Source of the DNA: Pilaira anomala
Taxonomy: Eukaryota; Mucoromycota; Mucoromycetes; Mucorales; Mucoraceae
Reading direction: 5' to 3'
NCBI GenBank assembly: GCA_025716855.1
Contig: JAIXMQ010000018.1
Location: 310,001 to 374,000 of the forward strand
Length of the DNA stretch: 64,000 nucleotides
This document shows, piece after piece, positions 1 through 9,860 of the stretch. The notes beneath the pieces are model-generated. The model was not told the DNA's origin and made no database searches. It was given only the letters and a program-made list of their open reading frames with translations. Made by a program: the position numbers and the translations under genes. Positions within the stretch are counted from its first letter, which is position 1, and the number at the start of each line of letters is the position of its first letter.

Positions 1-129
1 TTCATTCCCATTTAATCCCCAAAAAACACTTAAGTTTTCCGGGACCTCGCAATAAAAAAAAAAAAATTTGTTTATTTTCTTTTTTCTTTTCTTCTTCTTT
101 CTTTACGATATATTTTTTTTTTTTGAATC

Positions 130-1042
130 ATGCTTCGCTCAGCTACCCGTCTCTTCGCTGCTAAGCGTGTGGCCGCTTTCACTCCTATGGTAATAAAAAA
201 GAAAAGAGAACACAAGAAAGAAGGTTATTAACATTTTTTTTTTAAAAAAAAAAATAATTTTAGCGTGCCTTATCTACCAGCATGCCTCGTTTCTCTGATA
301 AGGTTACCATCACTTTACCCGAGTCCTCTTTCGAGATGTTCAACGCTGAGAAGCCTAGCTTGGAAGTCGAGATCTCCAAGGATGAGTTAATCGACATGTA
401 TACCAAGATGACCACTATGAGACGTATGGAAATGGCTGCTGATGGTCTTTATAAGGCCAAGAAGATTCGTGGTTTCTGTCATTTATGTAACGGTCAGGTA
501 AAGTTATCTACTTTTTTTTTTTATTATTATTATTTTTCTTTTTTTTTTTTTTTTATCCCCCTTTTTTTTTTTTTGGTTGGGGGTAAAAAAAAAAAATTTC
601 GGTAGAAATAGTCTATTATTTGGGTTGTAACGGGCAAACGCGGGGGATGTTGGGTAAATGAACCCCGCGTTTGATGTCACAACTTATTTTTGAGAGTACG
701 ACTTTTTTTTTTTTTTTGTTACTGCCTTTAGCCAATAAAAATAACAAGATAAATCAGTAAAAAAAACTAATCTCTATCTCTATTTTTAAAAATAGGAAGC
801 TGTTTCTATCGGTATGGAAGCTGCCATTAAGGAAACTGATCATGTTATCACTGCTTACAGATGTCACGGTTTCACTTACCTTCGTGGTGGTTCTATCGAA
901 AGCATTTTAGCTGAGTTGATGGGTCGTAAGACTGGTATTTCCAAGGGTAAGGGTGGTTCTATGCACATGTTCACTCCCAACTTCTATGGTGGTAACGGTA
1001 TTGTTGGTGCTCAGGTAAAATAACATATATATAAAAAAAAAT

Positions 1043-1074
<32 letters not shown>

Positions 1075-1787
1075 AAGAGTGAAAAATATATTAAAAACTT
1101 TTTTGTTTTTTTTTTAAAAAAAAAAAGGTTCCTCTTGGTGCTGGTGTTGCTTTTGCTCAAAAGTACAATGGAAACCCTTCAGTCACTTTCGCCCTTTATG
1201 GTGATGGTGCCTCCAACCAAGGTCAAGTATTCGAAGCATTCAACATGGCCAAGCTTTGGGATCTTCCTTGTGTTTTCGTTTGTGAGAACAACAAGTACGG
1301 TATGGGTACCTCAGCCAACCGTTCATCTGCCTCTACTGAATACTTCAAGCGTGGTGATTATATTCCTGGTATCAAGGTAAATGGTATGGATGCACTTTCC
1401 GTTTACAGAGCCTGTCAATGGGCTAAGGAATGGACTGTCGCTGGTAAGGGACCTCTTGTGATGGAATTAACTACCTATCGTTATGGTGGTCACTCCATGT
1501 CCGATCCCGGAACCACTTACCGTACTCGTGAGGAAATTCAACATATGCGTTCTACTTCTGATCCTATTACTGGTATGAAGGCTATCATGCTTGAGAACGG
1601 TGTTGCTACTGATGCTGATCTTAAGGCTATTGATAAGGAAGCTCGTAAGGTCGTTGATGAAGCTCTCAAGTTGGCTGAAGCTGCTCCTGAGCCTTCTTTA
1701 TCCGAATTCCATACCAACATCTATCAACCTGGTTCTGAACCCTCTGTTGTTCGTGGTCGTGAACCTAAGGAACTTTACTACTATTAA
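130..1787 (+). CDS. PDA1: Pyruvate dehydrogenase E1 component, alpha subunit (mitochondrial)
   Basis: This is the thiamine-diphosphate-dependent E1 alpha subunit, which decarboxylates pyruvate in the mitochondrial pyruvate dehydrogenase complex. Four exons, 130-189, 264-497, 796-1014 and 1128-1787, join in frame to a 390-residue protein, the normal family length. The first exon ([17 protein letters not shown]) is Arg/Ala-rich, without acidic residues, and is a good mitochondrial presequence. The ThDP/Mg motif is visible as GDGASNQGQ followed about 20 residues later by CENN. The regulatory phosphorylation loop is present as [14 protein letters not shown], so inactivation by a PDH kinase is expected. 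Intron 3 carries a (GA)n run and a (CT)n run follows the stop. Its 3' end faces the Fanzor gene. Identification is very secure; only exact splice choices are inferred. Confidence 0.96.
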
Positions 1788-2179
1788 ATAATTTAAAAGT
1801 TTCTCTCTCTCTCTCTCTCTCTCTCGGCCTCTTTTTTTTTTTTTTCTTGTAAAAAAAAAAATAATAATTAATCATTTTTTCCCTACCATCTCACTTATTT
1901 AAAATAAATAAAATAACAAATTCATAGATAAATTATTAAAATGAGGCTCATGTTTATGCACTTTCTTTCTATCTTATTATTATTATTATTTTTTTTTTTT
2001 GCTAATCAATTGAATAAATCGGGAAAATATATCTGGGTTCTTAAAAATTATATTTAGTACACACCTAAAGATTTTTGTTACAAAAAAGGTAAGTTGGATA
2101 TTTAAATGTCAGATATTCCTTAATAAAACTTACGTGTAAACGTCAATCAGTTTTTAATACTGAGACATGTGGGTTTTTT
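1788..2179. other. Convergent intergenic region between PDA1 and the Fanzor gene
   Basis: This stretch holds the 3' ends of both flanking genes. It contains a (CT)n microsatellite (about 1801-1826), poly-T and poly-A runs and an ATT repeat (about 1974-1996). Fanzor guide (omega) RNAs are usually encoded at or just past the 3' end of the nuclease gene, so the part next to 2180 is the natural place to look for one. I see no obvious structured element or terminal repeat there. Confidence 0.5.
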
Positions 2180-5100
2180 TTATCTTCTGAACATTGCTGG
2201 TATTTCGCCGTTGTTAATAATATTCCAGGAAATACGATGCATGTTTCTTGAAGCGTTTACGTCTCTTTGCCAAATGGTATTACAAGTCTGATTTAAGCAG
2301 AGTAATACGCTAAACAAAGGAACACCATCAATCCGAACATTCTGCGTCTGATTTCGAGAACAGTTCGAGCAAGTCTATTTGGATAAAACAAAAAAAATTA
2401 GTCTACTTACAAATATAAAATGCTTAAATTGTCATTACTTACCCTGGAAGTCATATATTCAGTTACCGGAACAGTTACTAGCAAACCTTCAAGTTCAGCT
2501 TTCTTCAATAGTTTGACCATGCGACGTGCCAAACCAGGAATCGTACCTCTCATAGTGGAAGGAAAGACAGCATCTCCAAGGGCTACAAGCGGGATTTTGT
2601 TGTCTTGTTCAAATGGTTTCAGTCTTTTTTTTCGAGTCTTTTCTTTTTCCTTTCCTTTATCCTTTACTGTTGTAGTTCCTTCTGTTCTTCCCTTCTTCCT
2701 TTTCTTTCTTATCTTGGGATTTCCTCGCTTCGGGTCATTACCTCTTTGTTTAAACTCCCTTTTCAAATACTTCTTTCCTCCTGTTACAAACATATTAATA
2801 ATTTCTGCATCAGCTCTTTGTCTACCAATATAATTTAAAAATCGGAGAGAAGTGAAACGATCATCATAAAAGGGTAAGATAGTACCGAGATTGTTGAAAA
2901 CAGAGTGGACGTATAGGGTAAATGTTTCAATGTTAGAAGTCTTATCTGTCAAGATATTTCTTTCAGCTTGACTAAAATTATTATCCGCATTTTTCACAGC
3001 TAAGATTTTTCTGTTTGTTTTCTTGAATCCTGCCCGTGTGTAGTACTCGTCGGTTGAATATTTCCGTACTTGATGAGGATCTTCGCCATGCCCATCAGAA
3101 GCTGTAAAGATGGTTTTTAGTCCAGGATCAACACCCCACAAATGGAATCTTTGGTTAATTTCTTCACCAGTAAAATCGTTCAAGTCAAGATCTGGAAGTG
3201 CTGTCTGTTGTTGTCTTGGACCAGCCAAGATAAAATCAATACCATAACCATCTGTTCGCACCATGTTGGTGAACATTTCTTTACCATTACTATTAAAAAA
3301 AAAAGAGTACTTAGCATACAAATTGACGAAGATGATACACTTAAATTATAATACTTACTAATTTAAATCAATTCTTAAGAGACCAAAATCAAATACTTCA
3401 CTAAATAATCTTGTCGCAGCCTCATGTTTCGTATTATCATCTGCATTTTCATCTAATATGCCCATATCTACTTCGGTTTCGTTTTGGACCTTCAGTATTA
3501 AAGATCTCAAATGGGCTATGTCGATTTCAACATACTTTCGGGTAAAATTGTACATTGGAACAAGAGTGAAAAGTTTGTACTTTCTTACTGATTCAGACAT
3601 ACTAGGTCTGAAACAGTTTTGGATATCGATATTGTCGCGGTTTTCATGGTACAATCTTGAATTTCTTAATTGCTCCTGTGTTGTTGCTATGAAATTAATT
3701 AGGAACGCCAGTTGATCATTTTCTAAGTTTAAAGCAGTTCCGAAAAGAGAGTGATCACGAATGCACCGAAAAACCAAGAAAGAGAGCTTGTTTTTTTTCT
3801 TTCTGCTGAAATTTTTAAATTGGCTGCTTGTTGATAAAAAACTTTTGATCCATGCGTATGTTATGTCAACTTGGACTTCGTCGAAGGTCCTGATGTTATC
3901 GTTATTGTATGCCTCGAGATATTGTAACATTTGATGCATGTGTTGTAAAAAAAATCCAGGGTTAGCAGATACTGAGGTCAAAGTAACGGGTACGTTTGTA
4001 ATTCTACAATCAGCGATAATAATGTTGGCTAGATTTAAATTGCCGGGTGTATTTTCTACTGTTTCAGGCCATGCTAAACCAGTACTTGAATTAATTGAAT
4101 TGTTAAAGACGAAATGACAGAGTGAATTGATATACGGGGCAGTTAAATTCTAAAAAACCATCAAGAAGAAAAGTTATTAGCAACTACATCTATATTTACA
4201 TTGTATCACATTATACTTACAAAAACTTCTTTCAATCTAATTTTTATATAATTCTTAAGAATTTTCGTGTAATTTTCAGAAACATGAAGATTGAGGCTCT
4301 GAGCCGATATATTAGCGAGAGAGGCAAGTGCATTGGCGTGAACAGTATGGCCAGGTTCCATTGTGACACGACTATCGAAAAACTGGCGATCATATTCTTC
4401 AAAAACTTCGTTAATGTCTGCTCGAGGAAGACGCTGGTTGGTGTTTGTTATATTTTTTCCCAATACCTTTTGTATACAAGCGTAGAAAAAAGCTTGGTTA
4501 AATATTATGGGTGGCAAAGGTATGTTTACTGACAAGCAACGCCGTATATAGTAAGAAGCGAACAATTGGGATTTGATTGCAACTACACGGTAATCATCAA
4601 CAAGTTCAGATATTCTTCTTAAAAAGATATCTTTTTCTTCACTTGGAAAAATAATCGATGCTTCCAAACCAATTTTTCTTACAAATCTTCGATATCCCGT
4701 TCCAACGTTCTCTTCAATATATTCATTAGTATTTTGTATGTGACCAGGACATACGATAGACCGCCGTGAGGAATGAGGTTGTTCAGCGTTATAGCAACCT
4801 TTGCTTACACAGTCAGGGCATGGTTTGATAGCAGCAGTATTCCGGGAATTATTTATTCGTTGAATTTTTCCATTTGCTCGTGCTAATCTATTTGCTTTTT
4901 TTTTAGCCAGTGTTACAGTAGTGTTTTGTATACCAGCTCTAATTGTTGCTGTGGTTGAACGGGTATGACCTGTGGCGGCAGATGGTACAGAAGTGGAACC
5001 AGCATCACTCTCTCTTTTTCTTTTTCTTGCAAGGATTTCATCTTTTTTGATAGATGGTTTCAGTATATTGTATGTTTATATGTGTTAAAAAAAATTACCT

Positions 5101-5411
5101 GCGCGTTGTGGATCATAGTTCTTATTTATTCGGCAAAGGAGACTTCTGGCGTCCTTATGGCCTGTCTGACCGCAACGCTTGCAACGCTCTAATGTCAGTT
5201 TAGATTATTAGAAAAACAAATTTCGAAAATAATACGAGTAAAGCTTACCTTCTTCTGGTTGCTCTTCTGGCTGCTCTTCTGGTTGCTCTTCTGGTTGCTC
5301 TTCTGTAGGTGTAGGTGCAGCAGTATCACCAGCTCTTAAACGGTTGGCCTTCTCTATTTTTTTATCCCGGATGTAGGCCAAGTTATTAAGCCTTTGTCTA
5401 TGACTAGGCAT
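2180..5411 (-). CDS. Fanzor protein (eukaryotic TnpB/IS605 OrfB homologue, RuvC RNA-guided nuclease family)
   Basis: Six exons on the minus strand, 5411-5249, 5188-5099, 5041-4221, 4149-3359, 3289-2443 and 2374-2180, keep frame at every junction and give 968 residues. In order: a short basic start with four EEQP repeats; a CCHC-like knuckle (CKRCGQTGH...C); a basic NLS-like stretch (ARKRKRE); a second Cys-rich patch (CPDC...CVSKGC); a long helical region; then a C-terminal RuvC nuclease. RuvC-I is GVDPGLKTIFTA (D about 676). RuvC-II has Gly (VALGDA) where TnpB has Glu, with an alternative Glu about 39 residues later (VTEYMTSR, E about 899). A Cys4 finger (C906, C909, C930, C935) precedes RuvC-III (WQRDVNASRN, D about 942). 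These features match Fanzor, whose characterised members are RNA-guided DNA nucleases. No stop or frameshift breaks it. No TnpA-like transposase is nearby. Confidence 0.88.
5251..5305 (-). repeat. 12-bp minisatellite inside Fanzor exon 1 (EEQP repeats)
   Basis: A 12-bp unit (on the plus strand roughly cttctggttgct) is repeated about four and a half times within the first coding exon. It translates to consecutive EEQP units and ends at the exon 1 donor. It is in frame, so copy-number change would alter protein length without breaking it. Confidence 0.8.
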
Positions 5412-6510
5412 CTTTATTTAGTGTAGTAATGATAACAGTGGTATAGAAAATAATTGTATCAAGATAGAAGTAAAACGAAATAATGAGATTAAGGTCCTGT
5501 TATTTATACTGTTTAAATTTTGTACATCAATATATCTTTTACCATTCATTATACTATTTAATGGGGGTGGTTCCACTATCTTTTATCATTCATTATACTG
5601 TTTAATGGGGTGGTTCCACTATCTTTTATCATTCATTATACTGTTTAATGGGGTGGTTCCACCATCTTTTATCAATTTGATTATACTATTTAATGGGGTG
5701 GCTCCATCTTTATTACTTGATTAGTATTGTGACGATTGGTACATTTATCTATTATTGTTTATTGGTATTAAGAAAGACAAGAAAAGAAATGAGACTCTTT
5801 GTGATCCTTTATTTTAATATGTAGAGTAATTCATACTTCCTTTTATACCAAATTATCAGACATCGTTCTTTCAATATAGTTCTACCGTAGCGGGAGAACT
5901 AATTAAGGATTTGTCATGATAAATTTATTGGTGAAACATGAGTTACTGCATAAAGATATATATCACCTTAAATGCCTGTCACTGGCCGCGGAAGGACTAC
6001 TGCTAAGGTAATAATTTCCATTGATCCGCTGTGATAGGTAGACAAGGTAAAGTATACAACTTGGTAAGAATATGTTAATCATGAAGAGATTTTGAAGCAA
6101 TTTTTAACCGTTGTTTTTTTTTTGTTTCTTCAAAGGTTATGTATTATGTATCTTCGGTAGGCAAGTTTGTAGCTCTATATTTAATCCCCCACTATCTATA
6201 ATATATTAAGTTGATTGCTTCGTAGGTTGCTTCGAGATAGTAAAATGGCCAAATAAGAATTTAAGTACAGTCATTGAAACTTTCAGATTATATATTTTAT
6301 CAGTATTAATATTGATCATTTTATTTTATGTAGGTCATCTAAAGATGCTGGGTCAATGATTCTCAGAAGGACATGAAGAAGGTATGATACGACCCCCAAA
6401 CAGGCCCCAAACATTTCAAGTGCAGATATACTAATTTAAATATGGGCAAAATCTGCACTTTAATTTTAACCCTTCTGGGAAAACGAATTTGGAAGAAATC
6501 GCTCTGGGCG
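5412..6510. other. Intergenic region upstream of the Fanzor gene
   Basis: No credible gene is seen. The first part is the presumed promoter of the minus-strand Fanzor gene and contains the 43-bp tandem array described separately. The remainder is AT-rich unique-looking sequence. A short inverted repeat (AAGTGCAGAT / ATCTGCACTT, about 6418-6460) occurs near its end. Confidence 0.5.
5534..5705. repeat. Four-copy ~43-bp tandem repeat upstream of Fanzor
   Basis: Four head-to-tail units start at 5534, 5578, 5621 and 5664 and measure 44, 43, 43 and about 42 bp. Each reads approximately atcttttatc-attcattata-ctgtttaatg-gggtggttcc-act. Units 2 and 3 are almost identical; unit 4 is the most diverged. 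The array lies 122 bp upstream of the Fanzor start codon. It could be promoter sequence or part of a transposon end; the sequence alone does not decide. Confidence 0.85.
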
Positions 6511-6512
6511 TG

Positions 6513-6525
6513 TAGACAAGAAGAT
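6513..6525. repeat. Left copy of 13-bp direct repeat
   Basis: TAGACAAGAAGAT occurs here and again, identical and in the same orientation, at 9702-9714. Together the two copies flank the inverted-repeat arms and the AIG1-type GTPase gene. It could be an unusually long target-site duplication or coincidence. Confidence 0.5.
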
Positions 6526-6629
6526 TTTTTTTTTTTGTCGAAATCTTAGTTTCTGAAACTGAAAAGTGAGGTGTGTATAGATTATACTACATGCACCACC
6601 TCACCATATGTAGTGCATGTAAGGAAAAT

Positions 6630-6935
6630 ATACCATTAGAAAGAGCATAAAATTCTCTCTTAGAAATCTATAACAATATAGGCTCTGAAATCTTTGTAAT
6701 GTCAAGATCTATATCTACATTTATAATTTTTGAAAAAATCCAAAGGTCCCGGGACCTGCTGATTTTGGCCTAAAAATGCATTTCCTCCTCCTTTTTTTAG
6801 ACGATTTGATTGGTTAAAATCTTTTTCCGTTATATATATAAAAAAAAAAAGTATCTCCTTTTTCTTTATCAAAAAAAAAAAAACCTAACCAAGGTCAATA
6901 AACATACAGGGTAGCGTAAAAAAATTTGCTACCGT
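6630..6935 (-). repeat. Dispersed repeat, left arm (inverted relative to 9258-9502)
   Basis: The stretch 6630-6780 is the near-identical reverse complement of 9361-9500, including the AATGGTAT end, the block AGCCTATATTGTTATAGATT and the block TTTGGATTTTTTCAAAAATT. Weaker similarity extends to 6935, where a TTGCTACC / GGTAGCAA pair matches the other arm. Related copies lie at 35985-36320, 36326-36660 and about 38040-38290. The conserved GCGTAA end faces the GTPase gene. Confidence 0.8.
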
Positions 6936-7176
6936 ATGATAGAACGGTAGTTCAAAAGGGCTCGCTTTTTTCTTTTTTTAAAAAAAAATGGGTAGGTGAT
7001 AGAATTTTCCGTATTAGGATATCGAGATGTGAGCGACATTTAATGGCTCTCATATAAGATTAAATAGCGCACACATGCTTTTTAAGAGGGTGCTTCCATT
7101 TGCCGTAAAAAAAAAAAAAAGATCTTCTCTTTTTTTCTTTTTTTTTTTTTTCTTTTTCTAGCTGTAATATCTTATT

Positions 7177-8520
7177 ATGAATCCTACTAATAAACCTAAA
7201 ATTAATATCCTCCTTTTTGGTTCATCCGGAGTAGGTAAAACCAGTTTATGCCAGGCGTTCGGATCAAATTTTGCTGAAGGATTTTCTTATGGTTTTGGGT
7301 TATCAAAAAAGGCCAAAATAGTAGAGTTTGTTACTGAAAGAAATGTATATCATATTATAGATGCACCAGGCATTTATGACCCACAGAATGAAGTCAATAC
7401 TCAAAAACATGCATATGAAATGACTAGGATTTTAAATTTATCCTCTACACCTTATGTCATTTGTTTCGTTATCTGTATCCAAGAAAATACCATGTCTGTA
7501 AAGCCGAGTGATTTTATCATGATGAAAACTATTGCACGTTATTATAATCAAGGACAAGTAAAGTTTTCAGTGATCGTTAACCGTCTTACTACAGAAAATG
7601 GCTTCTCAGTTATTTCGAATAATTCTCAATATAGAGGAGAGTTCTTGAAATCTTTTGAAAGAAATGGAAACGTACCTATTACTGATGATGATATCCTTCT
7701 TATTCATGACCGGTTCTTATACCATAGTCAACAAGAACAAAAGGAATTATTAACCAGTTATCTAAGAAAGTTTGAAGCCGGACATCTGCCTGAATTCGAA
7801 CAAAATACAAATAATAAGCCTCACATAATAAATGACTTTTCGATGAACGACCCCATGGCATTTTATAATTCGTATATGGCATCATATCAAAGTCAACTAA
7901 ACAATATATTGGGACAGACTACTAACATGGACCAACAAAATATGTATCAACAGCAAATCTTAAAGATACAACAGCAACAGCAACAGCAGCAACAACAAAA
8001 CCTTGCGTTGTTTCAACAAATTATGGGTGGTAAAAGTGCATTTGCAGGATCTAATAGCTTTGGTGGTGGTGGTGGTGGTGGTGGTGGTGGTTATGGAGGA
8101 GCTACTACTACTACCTCTCCTTATCAACAAACACAACAAGTAGAAAATCCGTTTATCAATCAGTTTACGCCAGGATCATCTGCTCCTCAGTCACCAGCAG
8201 TTCAAGAGAACCCATATGCTGCTAATTTCCAATTCATTCAACAGCTACAGCAAAATGCTATTCATGGAAATCCTTACAACTCGTATCCAAGTCCAAATGA
8301 CACCACCACTGCATTCTCCTATCAGCAGTCTGCATTTGGTGTAACCGAAGACAATAGTCAGAAGACATCAACAAGTAACACGATATTTGAAGCTGCAGGT
8401 GCATTTGTGGGAGGCGCAATGGGCGTACCAAGTATGTCTTCTGGATCAAGTAACCCAATGTATGGTGTAGCAGGAACACTTGTAAATGGAGCAGTTACTG
8501 CTGGATGTACGATTATGTAA
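7177..8520 (+). CDS. AIG1/GIMAP-type GTPase with low-complexity tail and CaaX box
   Basis: A single-exon 447-residue protein. The N-terminal ~230 residues form an AIG1-like G domain. The P-loop is GSSGVGKTS (residues 15-23), the G3 motif is DAPG (62-65), and the probable G4 is NRLT, where the canonical form is NKxD or NKLT. The rest is low complexity: a Gln-rich run near residues 258-275, a poly-Gly run near 291-302, then a Ser/Asn/Gln/Pro-rich linker. The chain ends in CTIM, a typical CaaX prenylation signal predicting membrane attachment. Related plant and vertebrate proteins act in immunity and at membranes; the fungal role is unknown. The gene sits between inverted repeat arms (6630-6935 and 9258-9502). 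A T-rich tract precedes the start codon. The family call is firm; the function is not inferable. Confidence 0.85.
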   Translation: MNPTNKPKINILLFGSSGVGKTSLCQAFGSNFAEGFSYGFGLSKKAKIVEFVTERNVYHIIDAPGIYDPQNEVNTQKHAYEMTRILNLSSTPYVICFVICIQENTMSVKPSDFIMMKTIARYYNQGQVKFSVIVNRLTTENGFSVISNNSQYRGEFLKSFERNGNVPITDDDILLIHDRFLYHSQQEQKELLTSYLRKFEAGHLPEFEQNTNNKPHIINDFSMNDPMAFYNSYMASYQSQLNNILGQTTNMDQQNMYQQQILKIQQQQQQQQQQNLALFQQIMGGKSAFAGSNSFGGGGGGGGGGYGGATTTTSPYQQTQQVENPFINQFTPGSSAPQSPAVQENPYAANFQFIQQLQQNAIHGNPYNSYPSPNDTTTAFSYQQSAFGVTEDNSQKTSTSNTIFEAAGAFVGGAMGVPSMSSGSSNPMYGVAGTLVNGAVTAGCTIM

Positions 8521-9257
8521 ATTAAATCCTAAATGATTCCCTTTTTTTTTTTTTTTTTTTTTGACAGAAATTTTTTTTTTTTTTTAGTCTGCAGAAAAAA
8601 AAAATTGCGGTTCCTGAATACATTTACATATCTATAAATTTGAAAGAAAAAAGCGTACTTGTAATCTCTTTGTTTTCTTTTTAATTGATGTAATACGAAA
8701 ATTAAGATTTTTATTAGTGGTTCCAAAAGAGTTACTTTCGTCATTTACAATAATGATCTATATGGCTTATTCTAATAACTCTTTTTTTTTTTTTTTTTTT
8801 TTTGGAGAAAAATAAATTCAAGTGCATGATTATTTTAGTGTTCAATGCATAAAATCAAGTCCATCACAAGGTAGATTTTGGCAATAATCTTTGCAGTTTA
8901 ACTCAGTACGAGCAACAATGCTAGTTATCAATTAAAAGACGATCTAAAGGGTTTAGCAATTTTGTCTTGAAAAAAAAAAAAAATACCGGAATACTTTTCA
9001 ATTCTTTTTGCTTATAGTTTACTTGATACATATTGTCTATTATAACATTTGGTCTGAAGTGTGTGCTACATACCTATGTATATCTTTTCTCTCAATTTAC
9101 CACATCATTTCTAACTGTCTTTTTCTCGATTTACAACATCTTACTTTTCAAAGTATTTTATCTTTTAATAGCAACCTTGTCATTTCTCATTTTATTCCTA
9201 CCAACTCTCTCTCTCTCTCTCTCTTGCATCGACTGCGAATTGAAATACCATTGCACT
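8521..9257. other. Intergenic region after the AIG1-type gene
   Basis: AT-rich sequence with several poly-T tracts (8540-8585, 8781-8803) and a (CT)n run near 9207-9222. Short open frames here have unlike, low-complexity translations and no support. No RNA gene is recognised. Confidence 0.5.
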
Positions 9258-9502
9258 TCGGTAGCAAAACCCCTTACGCTTCGCTATATGTCTTTACTGA
9301 CCTTAATTAATAATGGAAAATAGCCGAGATTTTTTTTATAACTGAAAAAACAAAAAAAAAATTACATTTTTAGGCCAGTACCCGACCTTTGGATTTTTTC
9401 AAAAATTATAAATGTAGATAGATCTTGGTATCACAAAGATTTCAGAGCCTATATTGTTATAGATTTCTAAGAGAGAATTTCATGCTCTTTCTAATGGTAT
9501 AA
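9258..9502 (+). repeat. Dispersed repeat, right arm
   Basis: This is the inverted partner of 6630-6935 and is almost identical to it over 9361-9500. Its inner end reads CGGTAGCAAAACCCC, then TTACGCTTCGCTATATG and TCTTTACTGACCTTAATT. The last motif is shared with the copy starting at 35985 (ACGTTACGCTATG, TCTTTACTGACCTTAATTGG). Looser similarity to the copy near 38040-38410 continues to about 9700. Confidence 0.8.
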
Positions 9503-9860
9503 AAATCAGTATAGAGTAGTAATAATAATAATTAATGGTTATTGTAAGAAAATAATATACAATTTGTGTGTTAGTGGGCATGTATATTTTTTTATACCTA
9601 AGCATATAATTTTAAATCCATAGACAAATATGCCATCGAATTTTGCACCGTTTTTATATCATGTTGTATAATAAAATAGCTAATTTAAAGGGACTTTTAC
9701 TTAGACAAGAAGATATTTTTTTACTTTACTTTACTTTTTTGTGCAGCATAAAAACCTTCCATCTCCTTTTTAATTCAATACATCTCCTCCATAAGTAGAA
9801 ATTCGGAAGACGAAATATTCAGCAACATCTCCTTCTTTCCAGCATATATATTTTACAACT
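9503..9860. promoter_or_regulatory. Upstream region of the MBOAT gene, with repeat tail and right 13-bp direct repeat
   Basis: Positions 9503-9700 still resemble the dispersed repeat copy near 38290-38410 (for example the shared ATCATRTTGTATAATAA block). TAGACAAGAAGAT lies at 9702-9714. From about 9725 to 9860 the sequence is a plausible promoter and 5' leader for the gene starting at 9861, with a TTTACTTTAC repeat and pyrimidine-rich patches. Confidence 0.5.

Noticed and set aside
5534..5705. Possible CRISPR-like array
   Set aside because: Units are directly adjacent with no spacers, only four copies, in a eukaryotic genome; it is a simple tandem repeat.
2041..5900. Terminal inverted repeats bounding the Fanzor gene
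   Set aside because: I compared the flanks at 1800-2180 and 5412-6000 by eye and found no matching inverted termini or clear target duplication; the element boundaries remain undefined.
9008..9323. Two overlapping ~100-codon open frames
   Set aside because: Low-complexity hydrophobic translations in AT/CT-rich DNA that run into the dispersed repeat; no motif and no splice logic.
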